This document shows positions 47,540 through 59,637 of a stretch of 64,000 bases of DNA, piece by piece. Each line of letters starts with the position of its first letter. Position 1 is the stretch's first letter. The stretch lies in contig JBBPUQ010000007.1 in NCBI GenBank assembly GCA_038501195.1, positions 1,527,501-1,591,500 of the forward strand, written 5' to 3'. Origin of the DNA: Nemania diffusa (lineage: Eukaryota; Ascomycota; Sordariomycetes; Xylariales; Xylariaceae). The notes below the pieces were generated by a model. It searched no databases. It saw nothing but the letters and a program-made list of their open reading frames with translations, and was not told the origin of the DNA. A program made the translations under genes and the position numbers.

Positions 47540-48702
47540 AAATTAATATATATTTAATTATTAATAAATTTAATTTATTTTAATTAATTTTAAAAATATT
47601 TGTTTTTATATTTATTTTTATTGTTTTAAATATTTATTAACTATTATTTTTATAAATTTAATATAAATTTTAAACAATATTAATATTATTAAATTTAATT
47701 ATATTTAAATTTAAAGTTTTTTTATTTAAACTTTTTGTATTTTTTTTAATAATAGTAGTAATAGTAATATTTTAATTTTTAATTTGTTTTATAGTTTTAT
47801 ATAAAAAAGCTAGTTTAGTTAATATTAAATTTAAAACAGTTTTAATATATAGTTTATTTATTTTTAGCGTTTTTAAAAAACTTTTAAGTTTTTTTGTTAA
47901 TATAGTATAAACAAGCTTTTTTATAAGCAATAATAAATAGTTTTTAAACTTTTTTAATTTTATTATTAATTATATTAATTTATATTTAATTAAAAGCAAA
48001 TTTAATATAAAAAAAAAATAAATTATATATTAAAATATAATTATTAATACAGTTGTTTTTGCAAATAATAATATAATAAATATATTTAATAAAAAAAAAT
48101 TTAATATTATAAATATAAAAAGTATTTAAGTTTTAATTATATTAATAATAAATTTAACTTATTTTTATAACAACTTATTTTAATAATGCAATAAAAGCAA
48201 TAAATATAATAAATAAATGTTTTTATTATAATAAAAATATTTTAATTTATAAAAAATTATTAATATTAAATTTAATATAAATTTATTATATAGTTGTTTT
48301 ATTTTTATTATATAAAAAAACTAAATAAAAACTAACTAGTTTTTTTTTAAAAAAAACAATTTGTTTTAATATATTAACAATAATATATATAAATAAATAT
48401 TAATTTATAAAAAAAAGCTGCTATATTTAGTTAATAATTTAAATTTAATTTATATATATATTATATATAACTTATATAAAAAGTTGTTATATAAAAAAAA
48501 AAAAAAAAAAAAATTTAAAAATTTAAAGCTTTTTTTTATATATTTATAAAAGTTTTAATACAAGTTTATTTTTATTAAATTATAGTATTTTTTAATAAAA
48601 ATAAAACTTATTTTTTAAATTAACTTATAAAAAATAAAACTAATTTAATAACTAATTTTAATTAATTAAACAATACTATTTAAATATAAATATAAATATT
48701 TA

Positions 48703-48873
48703 TAAGTTTATTTTTAAAATTATATTATTGCAAATTTAATATTTATAATATATTTTTTTTTAGTTTTAAATTAATTATAATTTAATAGTTATAAATTAAT
48801 ATTAATTTTGCTTTAAAAACAAACTTATTTAAATTTATACTTTTTTTAATATTAATATTATTAACTATATTAT
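48703..48873 (+). repeat. Direct repeat R1 (heavily RIP-mutated copy)
   Basis: About 170 bp matching 49,101-49,270 with transitions only at almost every difference. R1 holds A or T where R2 keeps G or C at most sites, for example AATATT against GATACT. Confidence 0.75.
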
Positions 48874-49100
48874 AACTAATATATTTTATAATATATTATA
48901 AATAAATAATTTTATAAAGTTTAAAAACTTATTATATAACTTTTTTTTTATAACACTATATTATTAAATATATTTAGTTTAAATATATTACAAATTTGTT
49001 TTGTTTACTTTTTTATTTATTATTATTTGTGTTATTTTTTTTATTTTGTTTTGTTTTTTTTTGTTTGTTTGATTTATATAGCTAACTAATAAAACATTTA

Positions 49101-49270
49101 TAAATTTGCTTTTAAAACTATATTATTGCAAATTTGATACTTATAATACATTTTTTTTTAGTTTTAAATTAACTATAATTTAGCAGTTACAAGCTAGCAT
49201 TAGTTTTGTTTTAAAAGCAAACCTATTTAAGCTTACGCTCTTTTTAATACTAGTACTACCAACTATACTG
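49101..49270 (+). repeat. Direct repeat R2 (lightly mutated copy at block edge)
   Basis: Partner of R1, lying across the edge of the A+T-rich block. Its right end runs into normal-composition sequence (after CTGCAACCGG near 49,269). It preserves more of the ancestral element than R1. Confidence 0.75.
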
Positions 49271-49848
49271 CAACCGGTGTGCCCTGTGATGTGCTGTAGA
49301 CTATAGCTGGCTTTGCCCTTTTGGGTGGCTAGATACAAGGGCCGTGCCGCTTGGAGGGTACATGACAGGGGTCTTAAACTTCTACCTGTTAAAGCAATAT
49401 TAGGATTGGTGCCTAGAACAAGGCCTACGACTCATCTAGGAATAGGTTCCTTTGCTTTATACCCTGTACAATCATCTCGCTCTACCTATTAATTAAGGTA
49501 GATTACAAAACGGATCTATAGTGCTTGGTGACGTTGAGTCTAAGTAAGAAAATCCCAGTATTTTCTGATCTCCAAGTATATGCTATTGTAGGTTTACCAA
49601 CGTTTTCTTAAACGAAGGTTCACACATATTATGTGCGATGATGTTCATGTAATCCTCCTCTCCTAATATAGGACAAACTCGAGGTCAATCTATATACCCC
49701 TCCAACAAACAAAATGTATAATGCTATGCCGTGCGTATGCTAAACTTTTCTTTTCCGGGACTTCAAACGTCCATTCTCATGCAATATTGTGGCAATTTAT
49801 GAAAAGCATGTGATCAAAGTAGATCAAAGATGTGTAGCCATGAGCAAC
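49271..49848. other. Boundary sequence between A+T block and NLR gene
   Basis: Normal base composition and no open frame. The first part may be un-mutated transposon end, since R1 shows RIP-altered similarity a short way past the R2 border. The rest is presumably 3' flank of the NLR gene. Confidence 0.45.
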
Positions 49849-52800
49849 TCATGAAGCTCTACGTTGAATCCCTAAGCCAATACCTCCGGTTGGGCTTTCT
49901 TCCGTTAATTGTGGACTCTTACTGTTTCCTCTAGGTGGGCTGAAAGGCTGTCCGGCCAGAGGGCTAGTTCTTCCAATTCTTGGGCTTTTCCGTCTGACTT
50001 CCGCTATGGCAGCGGCAGTTTGGGCAGGCGGCGATCCGAATTCGACTACCGTATCCTCGTCGAGCTTTATACCGCCTGAGCCAGATCCGGAACGTATCAT
50101 TTGCTCCCCTGCTCTCACATGCCTTGGGGGAGATGTCTCGAAAACTGGGTTATGGCGGCGGCTCCCGTCGGCGATATTGTCTTCTAGTCCCTCACCAGTA
50201 AAATCACTCGATCTTCGTCTTCTGTTCTGGCCACGACTACTCAGAGATCGAATTCGCGACAACAAGTTAGGACCCGGGCTAGATCTAAGGGGCCTAGTCG
50301 TACTTGGGGTACTGCTACCACGCCTGCGACCGCGAAACATCGACCTTGAAGTCGCTGACGTACTCTCTCGGGTGGGTCTGTAGAGCTGGTAACTCGTCAC
50401 TACAGGATCCATATCGAGCGGACTGAGGCGAGGGCTGGGCTCCGTCTCCACAACGCTTGGGCGCCGGGCGCGCGGCTGTTGCATGATTTGCGAGGCTGGC
50501 GACGAACTAAGAGGCTGATTCGACGAACCTGGTGAATTGTCGCGTACTTGAGGGAGAGAACGGCGAGAGCCAATGCTGGAGTTAGACTGGTGGCTTGGGT
50601 CACGAGACATAGGTTGGCTCGAATATCCTTGAGGGTGTAAATTCGAGGTTATGGACGACGCTACCCAGGGTGGAGGAGGATCGGGCATGCTAAAAGACCC
50701 GGGTGGAATTGGCACCGTGTGTGGATATGGTAGGGTAAGCTCCGATGTCGTGTCTCGTGAATGTTGGCCATATTCCTCGAGGGAATGAGTTGAAAGCCGG
50801 TTCGGGTCCAAATGACGTAGGTTAATTGGTAGAGAAGAGCGCAGACTGCTCGTAGTATTGATTTCGATTGGAATGGGCGGCGGGACGAAAGGCCCTGTCG
50901 GTTGCGAAGGTGAGGACCTGGCCGTACGTGATAGAAGTGCTGATGAAGGACGAGATGGCAGTCCCGCGGGTGGCCCCGATGGTGACTCCGGTAAAACCAT
51001 CGAAGATTGCAAAGATGTTGCTACATTTTCTTCTGGCATACCTAGTGCCAGCTGAGGTTGGTCTGCCAACGGTGATATTCCCTCAGGGTCCATTGGAGCT
51101 GTCGCTAAAGGGCTAGAAATTTTAACCGGAGTAAGGCCGTCGAATGAAACAGGTCGATCTGCCTCTTTCCGTCTCATCATTACAATGGTAGCATCTTTAG
51201 ACATGGATGGCGGATACGAAAACGTCGGGGTTACCGAAAGGTCTTTACTGGCCTCTTCGGCCTTTGCGTTTGCATACGAAGGGCTCCCGGTGAGGAGTAT
51301 AGGGCGACTAGGTGGGCTATCCGAATGAATCATTGCCATAATTGTACTAGGCGGTTTTGGCGACCCCTTATTTATCTGATTTAAGCTGAGTTCTGCTTCG
51401 CTCTGGACTGATGGGCCGCTATCGTTGGATGAGAATCGTTGATTTTGTCGTTGCGGAGGAGGATGGTTAAAGAAGCCCCTTGCAGTCTCACGGCTTATTG
51501 TGACTCGAGGATCACTGAGGATTTGGGAGGAAGCCCTCCAGGCACCAGCGTGGTCACGGTATCGACGGCTAGCCCGTCTCTTGAGCGTTCGATGGTCTGG
51601 GCTAGAAAATATGCGTATCGTTTCATTATCATCTGGCATTGACATAGATTCAAATATTTCAGTCGCAGCCTGCTGCGGCCTCACAGTCTTTGTGTCCCAT
51701 TCAGGGGGCGCTTGCGGCACATCGACATGCCAGTGATAGGGGCCTTGTTCGATAGGGGTGTAGACAGATAGAGACTCGATTGTCTCCGTACCATCATCTG
51801 CAGAGTACTCAAATGCGCTACGATTATCAGGCGAACTCTCGGATTCCGAAAGACTATTAGTTCGCTCGAATACCGAAATAATTATATCGGCTGATCCTTG
51901 ACTGTAAGCCTCGTTAATTCTCTTAGTTAGCTGATCGATTCGATGTTGAATCGAGTCAAGCCGTACTTCAAGTTTCTCGCGGTCTGCTTTTAGGCTAGGG
52001 AATCGTTTTTCGAAACGGTCTAGATGGTGGATTAAGCGTTGACCATGAATTAGGAGTCGTCTGTAATCTTCTGGTATCCCGGTCTGAGGGTCTTTATCGA
52101 CTCTGTGAATGCTGGCATCGAAGGCACTACAGAATACACTGATAGCTCGTTCTAGCCAAAAATTTACATCGTTCTTTTCATTCAAGATGTCAACGAAAAA
52201 GGCCTGAACGATTCCATGAACCCTGAGAATATCTAAATTGTCCTGGGCCATGTCCACACTACGAGTTGTTCGCGTGCTTTCCGAAGAGGTTTCTCTGGTT
52301 TCGTTCCTCTCGATAAGTGCAAATGCAATCAGAGTTTTGAATGTCAGATTCAGTGATCCCCTTCGGGACTCTGGTCCTTTAGATTTAACTGGAGTTCGAT
52401 TATCAAGTGCTTTTGCCCCTGTGATAAGAGTATGAGCGAAATGTGCACGAGGCGAAGGTTATCTATAGAGCTTACCGAGAGCCACCATCTCAACCGGGAT
52501 GTGGGTACCAAAGAAAGCCAGCAATGACATCAAGTTCAGAGCAGCAACAGCGCCACGATGTTCCAACTGCTCGAGGACTGCACGATATGCTGGTAATTTG
52601 CCAACCTTTGGCCGGCTCTTATACGACCTCAAATACCTGGCCAGCGGCTCCCTAGTCGCTTTAAGCTGGAGCGCAGCCACATGGATCATGAGTGGTAGTC
52701 GGTCCATGAGTTCAACCAACTCCTCGGCACGTTGTAGGTCGTCTTGAGTATACGGTTTCCTCTTTCCCATTTCCTCAAATAGCAGTTCTTGCGCTTCTCT

Positions 52801-54780
52801 CTTTGTGAGCGGATCTAATGCAATCACCTGGGGGTTGTCAAATTGATATTCCTCGCCAGTGGTCCGTTCAGTTGATGTATATATGATGCTGGTATTTTTG
52901 GCGAAAGGGATGTAATCTTCAAGACCTTCAAAGTCGAAATGGATACCATCCAAGACCAGTAACCAACGTTCAGTGCTGCTCAACCACGTTTGAACGGCTT
53001 TTATGACCGCGCGCGGGTCGCTCACTTGATCTTGATCCATCACAACCACTTCATTCAAGCCTGCAACTTTAGCGATATCGCGATAACCGTATTCTAGCTC
53101 TTGCAGAGATTTTGCCCTAATCCAGAAGATACCTCCGGGATGCTCATATCTGTGGCGGAAGACGTATTGTCGCGCTAGGTGACTTTTGCCACCTCCGGGC
53201 ATACTTTGTATAAGCACTGATGAAGTTCCTACGGATCTTCTCTTGTGGTCCATAAGCATTTTGTGCAATAACTTTAACTCGTCCTCGCGGCCTTTGAAAT
53301 AAGTGTTCGGACGGAATACCGAGGGCTTCACAAATATCGGTTCTTGAACTGAGTTATGGTCAGATCTTGATTGTTGCGAGGGGAACAGCTCTTCGTCGTC
53401 TTCCGAGATGACGGGTGTTTCCGGCTCAGGAAGTAGAGGTCTAGAGGGATATTGAATTTTCGAATGTTCTTGACTAGGGGGTAAACTGGTCTCATTATTT
53501 TGCTGCGGAACTACAGATACGATAAATCAGCCAACGCTCCTTGTCAATGTCCAATTTTCATCAAGCCTTGTGATCGTCTACTTCCTCTATCTCGAAGGGA
53601 AAGAAAACGTCTTGGAATGAATCTCCATAAAAGCTATGTCTCTCGTGGTCTTTTGCACCTGCGTGTAAGTATAGTGGCGATGACGTACTGGTTGCTCCTT
53701 GATCGGCCTGAAGTCTCTGCGATTGGATCTAGACCTTATTAGTGTCGCCAATGAAACAAAAGGGGCATGCTCGATTCGACATACCCATGGTTTCATTCTT
53801 TCTTCAATTTCATGCTTTGCTCGTGCTAACTTGTCGTCCTCCTCAACCCTCCACCGTGTTTTAATGACGTCTTGCGCATCGAATACCCATTCTCTGATAG
53901 CAGTCGCAATTGTCCGATAACCAGGGGCGTTCTTGCTATCGAATTTGCACATCCCTGAATGTGTCGCTTCGATGGCATAGTATGTGACACCCGGTAGCTG
54001 GGGGCCAGCCGAGTTGGCATCAACCACGAGCATTCTAGTTCCCTTGAAGTCTGTCTTGTGGTTCTCGTGAGCCATGAGTATCTTGAACCGTTGGTAGACG
54101 TCGAGAAAATGGCTGTTGATGTTTTGCAATGTCTCGTTGTCTCTCTTGAGTGTTTTCAGTAACACTGACTCGGATTGGAAGAAAGACCTCGGTACGACGG
54201 CGTCGGACATCGCTTGCAGAACCGTGCCCCACGTTGCGATGTCTGAGCCGGTATGTGGTGTACCCAGGAACACGATGCCATAGGTCGACACATAGATGGA
54301 ACGGTAGTCTTCATGTTGGGACGAACGAAGATCGTTGGAGTACAAGAGCGCTCGCTTGACAAGAATTCCTCCTAGGCTGTGGCACACCCAGATGATTGGA
54401 TTTGAGAAGGTCAATTCGTCCTTGCGGTAGTGTGTAAGCGACGTGACCAACGTCTGTGCATGCATGTATATGAAGTTGTCGCTTGGCGTCGAGCCATGTT
54501 TCTTCGAGTACACATCGGCATTATATCCATACACGAGGATGTTGGCACGGGCGTCTCGGAGAGAGGTGGGGAGCAAGTCGGAAGGCCAGAAGACGCCGTT
54601 CTTGGCCGTCCACGTCTTCTCGGGCTCCCCGTTCAAGCCATGCACGAGGATGATATCTACTTTGGCATCCGGGTGCGTGAAGACGGCGGTGGTTTCGTAG
54701 CGCGAGATCTGCTTATTGATCGAGCCCTGTCGAGGCCGAGTCCCGGTTAGCATGTTATACAGACATGCTCCAAACGGCAA
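49849..54780 (-). CDS. NLR/STAND protein: alpha/beta-hydrolase effector + NB-ARC + long disordered C-terminus
   Basis: Model: complement(join(49849..52418, 52476..53510, 53659..53728, 53785..54780)), 1556 aa; phases match at all three introns. The N-terminus is a DUF676/PGAP1-like lipase fold: 'DIILVHGLNG' (about 42-51), nucleophile elbow 'CHSLGG' with S135, and 'GIVFLGTPHTGSD'. A linker leads to the NB-ARC: 'FKGREDEL', P-loop 'MPGGGKSH' (about 459-466), Walker B 'WLLVLDG' (about 538-544), then 'LDPLTKREAQELLFEEM' and 'LPLMIHVAALQL' (GLPL-like). The remainder has a helical segment ('VHGIVQAFFVDIL', 'LEVRLDSIQHRIDQLTKRI') and about 600 residues rich in Ser/Pro. No TPR, ankyrin or WD repeats are seen. 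Such proteins control fungal programmed cell death or non-self recognition; this role is by family analogy. Confidence 0.87.
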
Positions 54781-57700
54781 GTTACATGGAAGCAGATGAG
54801 ATTATACGTCGTGATGGGATGAGGCTCACCATGCTTATTTATAGAGAGGCTCGAGGACAAGACGCAAGACGCAAGACGGCCGGGCTCTTGCACTCACATC
54901 AGTCTCGAAGGTTTAGGGTGGGTAGTAGGGGTCAGTATAGTATCAGTGGGTAGCGAGCTACAGCATGGGGTGGTCTGGCCACTCTCTTATATCACGACTG
55001 GGGTTTGCAGCCAGCAGCTTCGCTTGTGACGTAGTGCCCTCAGCGAATAGGCGCGCAAGTCCAAGACACAGATGTGTAATATCAAGGCTGGATACCGAAG
55101 AAGCCTGGGTCGGTGGGCGTGCGTGGGCTGGTCAACCGGAATCACGGCTACGAGAGGATCTCCAGAGGCGCAAAAGCGAGTGCGCCATAGGCCGAGGATA
55201 GACGAGCAGAGGCGAGAGAACCGAGAGACAGACGGCACAGAGCTCGTTGAGACGCTTCTTCACTTGACAGGAAACAGTCATGGATTCCACGCACGAAGCA
55301 ACAACAACCAAGTCGGAAGGGAAAACATGTCACATCGAGCGGAAGGACACAGCGTGCTACGGCGCGGTGATGGATGAGGATTGAGAGAGGCCTGCGTCAC
55401 GGGGGGGTTTGGCTGCGGTGGTGTGTGGAGAGAGAATGCTACCCTGCGTCTTATGCCCTGTAACTGTGCCCCGATATGGCCTGGATCTGCTACAGTGCTG
55501 TATGCGTATTGTCTGCCCCGGTGATGCGCGCAGAGAGAAGATCGAAGAGCATGTCGCGGCAGCTGAGCTGCTCCAGGCAGCGGCCTAGGCGCAATGCGGC
55601 TAGTCAGGGTCACGATACCCCTTGCAATACAGAGTACCCTACTGTACAATACCGACGGCACCCCACTAAAAGCTAAAATACAGGGCATGGACTTTCCCAC
55701 CCGCAGCCAAGATCTGGACGTGCAAGGATCACCTGCCTGGCACACACTTGCGCTGAACAGCGCCCTTGCCACTGGACAAATACGTGTAAGTAGAAATAAA
55801 CTACCCAATACGTAGCTTAAATTATTACATACATAAAACAACCCAAGCCCTACCAAGAGATCTTGATCTTGATAAGGCGATGCTGCACCTACTATGTATG
55901 TACACTTATTGTGTTGGAGTGTAAATAGGTAGGTAAATAAAGAAAACAGAGTACCCAATAGCGTTAGGTAATTACAAAGTGGTGTTTCGGTCGCCGTCTC
56001 TTCTGTCGTCGCACAGGCGAGGCAGTATCCCCTAAGCGACCCGCTATTACCCCTGTCTCTCACACCAAAACAAGCGGCGCAGCCCCACACCTCGACATCG
56101 CGCGGGAGGTACGGGTGGCGGGCTATCTATGTACACCTAGACTAAAACTTGAAGTTTCAAAGTTTCAAAGTACCAAATCTGGGGTGGTGTTTTTTGATAC
56201 CTAGACCTACCGTAGAATGTTCCACAACATCGTTTCCTGTTGGTGATGTTATCCACCTCTGCAGGAAATGCCGAAGCCTGCCGTCTTAACCCTGCACCTC
56301 GTCTATAAGTGGTATCCAATCGCACACAGCAAACGAGCAGGCCATGTGAAATCTGGGTGATGGACAGTGATTGATGAGCTCTTTCACGTCCGGACATCTC
56401 ACCGAATCACCGAGTTCCAAATTTAGCCGACGGCGCAATGGAAGGGCTCTGAGACATACGAGGCATGAAGCGCAGTCGATGTGATGATGGGCGAACGCCG
56501 GGCGACCGATCAACTTCTGTCGGTGTTTCCTTCAAGACTAGTCCGTGGGAGCCGGGCCAGTGCAGATCCGCGAGTAAATTTAGGCATACGTAAATACAGA
56601 CGAGGCACAGGTACTAGCCCTGCGCTTATTATCTAAGTAGGCAGGCCTCACGGAGCTGCCGCTTATGCGGCTCAGCCGTTACGTGGTCCTAGCTGTCTAT
56701 TTCGTCGAATGGTAGACTAGTCGTCGCGATACCTCATTCGAGATTGGCTGGATTTGGTGGGCAACGCCAGCTGGCTATCTTGAGCATCTAATAGCAGCTG
56801 CCGCGATACTAGACTACCTACCTAGGCATAGTTTAGTTCCACCAGCACAAAGTTAGGCTGAGTTGCAGTGAGAATGGCAAATGTCGTCTCTTAGACGCGC
56901 GTAGTTCGGTGTGCCAATATCTAAAACACGTATCACAAAATGCAGTGACCTCGTCCTTGCTCTCGGTAAGGTGTACGTTATGTCGAGCACTACCTCGTTG
57001 AAAAGGTACTCTACAGCTATCTTCACGATATACCCATCCATATTCTTATCATCGGTCCATAAGGCTTGCTAGGACCCGTTAAGTTAATGAGCAGCGGCAG
57101 CAGCGCATCATGCAAGGCGGGAAGACTGCCGGGGAATCCTAGTGCTGTAGGTCAGATGCAGCCTAGGCAGCGACAGTTCCTGTCAGATCCTATCTAACGT
57201 AGGTATTAGGCTACCTACATCGATCCTCAGTGCAAGGTATCAGCTGGGGTTTCTCTTTACATACCATGTAAACTCGCACATATCTAGGGGCTAGAAAGCG
57301 ATAACTTCTTTGAACGGAACTCTCAATCAAGGCTTGTGATATAGTGTTGGACTTCTATTGATTCACTATTTGTCAATGTCTGCCTTCCGCTCGCAATATC
57401 AGAGGACGATATAGGCGACATGTCACTTTTATGGAGAGCTTGATCCACCTCGCTTCAAAATAAGTTTCGCGAACCGGCAGCCACTACACCACCACGACAT
57501 CTCAGGCACATTCGTATGACTAAGAGGTGTTCCCTTCGCCTGCCATCCATTCACGAAGCCAACCGGGATAATATGCTAGTCCCGTATTATCGGGCGCCGG
57601 CTTCCAGCAGGCGGTAGAGGACATCCAAGATGCGGTGACAGCTAACACAGCTAAAGCATCCATCCAATCCAATCATTTTCCTCACTTCATCACAGACTAT

Positions 57701-58313
57701 AGCCCAGCATTGTCTGTGTACCCTGCCCATATATGCAGGAACTGTCAAGTTCCTGTCGTCTATCACATGCTAGACACGGCGATACACGGTAGGATGCCAC
57801 CGCTACGACTAGGTATTACCACTGAGCATTACCGGACACCACCACCAACATCTCTGCTCGCAATCCTAGGGTTGCTTCTCAGTTTACCGTTTCTGGATCC
57901 AGACTCTGAATACACTCGAAGTGAGCCTTGAGTAACCGCTCCGAGGTAGGTGATGTGTCCAAAGCAACAGAGCCAGGGTCCAAGCAAATAGAATCACCCA
58001 AGTGGCGAGACCCGAGACACCGCCCCACTGAGTCATACCGATAATAGCCTCGTTCTTTGTCAGGCTAGGTAGTAGTCAGGCCAAATGGCAAGATGGGTAA
58101 GGAGGTCGGCTTCGTGTAAGTGGTGTGCCTCGTTGCGGTTTTCCGTTTGAGTGTGTGCTCGACATGGCAGCGACTAGAGAAAGGGGACTAGAGACTGTAA
58201 CCGGGTTCCTCTTTTCCCAGGAATATGAGCTAGCCTATGCCAGTGATGACAAAGAGCCACGATATGGCGGCCCGACGATCATAGTCATGACCCGATTGTA
58301 GATTTAACCCCGA
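54781..58313. other. Non-coding interval between NLR and PML1 genes
   Basis: About 3.5 kb. A 270-codon minus-strand frame (55278-56090) has no recognisable motif and scattered Cys and Arg, and is probably chance. CCTA/TAGG words occur near 55,930, 56,820 and 57,200. No RNA gene seen. Confidence 0.45.
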
Positions 58314-59258
58314 TCAATCTTTCGGCGCAAGCATCAAGACGTATTCCCTAGTGCTTTGACCAAACTGTACCATATCCTTATCCCGAAGCTCGAGGTATCG
58401 ACTTTGGGGGACTTTCTTCGAGTTGAGGGAAGTGCCGTTGGCGCTTTCGAGGTCGATGAGATACGGCTTAACCTTGCCGATCTTATCGCCGTACTCGTTT
58501 CGCTTCTCGATATAGCGGAACTGAATCACCGCATGTTGCTTGCTCACGCTAGGGTGTTCGGCCGCCATATCTGCCACGACCAGGTCCCTCCCAACTAGCC
58601 AGCAGCTGCGGTTGCTAAGCGGGATGGTGTCGATAATGTCCTCCCCTTTGAAGACAAATAGCTTCCATTGGTCCTTTGGCGAAGGCTTCCGAGCTTCTGG
58701 GGGCTCATGGTACTTCAGCACAATCGTGGAACCATCTGCCTGGGCAACTGAGTTTGATGCGGCAGCGAGAGCACCAGAAGTCCCGTAGTTCGGCTTCTCC
58801 TTAGGCTTAGGAGGCTCATCTCCGTTCGTCAGGGCGAAGGAGTCAGCTTGGGAGGGCAGTGGGCCGTTGCGCCTCACGACTTGTTTGTCGCTATTGTCTT
58901 GGTCGCCGGAGCCATGGCGCTTGTCGTGTGCCCGATGGCTACGGGAGCTCTTGTCGCCATGTTTATCATAGTCGCGTGATCTTTGCCTTCTGTGTCCCCT
59001 CTCTCTATCTGGCCGACCGTCTCGAGAGCGCGACCGACGCCTGTGTGAATCTCTGGGGGATCTCGATCGCCGGTCACGCCGCCTCTCTGCAGATCTGTCC
59101 CTAGGCTTATCCCTAGATCGATATCTCTTGTTCCGTGCCTCTCTGTCAAGGTCGTCGTCACCATAGGAAGGTCGGCTGCTCCTATGTCGCGCGTGACGCT
59201 CATTGGAATCGTCGCGAGAACGGCGAGTTTGTTTCGAGGGCGACGTGTCTGACCCCAT
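58314..59258 (-). CDS. PML1: FHA-domain pre-mRNA splicing factor, Pml1/SNIP1 family
   Basis: Single exon, 314 aa. Residues 1-115 are an Arg/Ser/Asp-rich (RS-like) tail, followed by a linker and an FHA domain over about residues 205-310. FHA motifs are visible: 'SCWLVGRDL' (GR), 'EHPSVSKQHAVIQF' (S..H) and 'YLIDLESANGTSLNSKKV' (NG). Pml1 and human SNIP1 are subunits of the RES complex, which retains and splices pre-mRNA in the nucleus; the FHA domain binds phosphothreonine or the partner subunit. Lengths and domain order fit fungal Pml1. It lies head-to-tail downstream of the dynamin-like gene, 380 bp apart. Confidence 0.92.
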   Translation of the reverse strand: MGSDTSPSKQTRRSRDDSNERHARHRSSRPSYGDDDLDREARNKRYRSRDKPRDRSAERRRDRRSRSPRDSHRRRSRSRDGRPDRERGHRRQRSRDYDKHGDKSSRSHRAHDKRHGSGDQDNSDKQVVRRNGPLPSQADSFALTNGDEPPKPKEKPNYGTSGALAAASNSVAQADGSTIVLKYHEPPEARKPSPKDQWKLFVFKGEDIIDTIPLSNRSCWLVGRDLVVADMAAEHPSVSKQHAVIQFRYIEKRNEYGDKIGKVKPYLIDLESANGTSLNSKKVPQSRYLELRDKDMVQFGQSTREYVLMLAPKD

Positions 59259-59637
59259 CTTCCTTAGTGTTACGTGCTGGTCTGAGGAAACTTGTCGGGG
59301 TTTCGTAGGTTAGAACTGGCGAGGGCAGAGCCTGTTGACGAACGCCGATCGCTGCACGGGAAACATTTGGTCCCGTTCCATAGGTACTCGTAAAATATAC
59401 CAATGGGAAAGATATTCGTTTATGCAGTGTATGCATATATCGGTAGTCCCCCAATGATGTACAATTCAAATATGGGAGTTAGATACTGAGTTGAGCGTAC
59501 CGAATTCAACACTTACGAGAGCGCCACCTTGTATTTAGATTTGCATTTTCTCTAGATAGAGACTGTACGTCAACCTGCTAAAGAATGCATAAAGCTCAAT
59601 TTATTGCAGCTGCATAAGTAGGTACTTGACTGCACTT

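Larger units (their letters stand above)
37260..49270. repeat. RIP-mutated A+T-rich block (about 12 kb)
   Basis: From about 37.3 to 49.25 kb nearly every 60-base line has only a few G or C, and no coding frame survives. The borders are abrupt: normal composition ends about 360 bp upstream of the 2EXR start codon and resumes about 600 bp beyond the NLR stop codon. Repeated segments inside differ almost only by C/T and G/A transitions, which is the mark of RIP. Related 80-bp sequences lie at 37,312-37,389 and 48,925-49,003. The block is likely heterochromatic, made of nested dead transposons. Confidence 0.9.

Noticed and set aside
55278..56090. 270-codon minus-strand open frame
   Set aside because: No recognisable domain, irregular residue usage with scattered Cys/Arg/Pro, no splice or start context support; judged a chance frame in normal-composition intergenic DNA.
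57635..57931. 98-codon plus-strand frame
   Set aside because: No motif, no upstream or downstream exon that fits, composition like the surrounding spacer.
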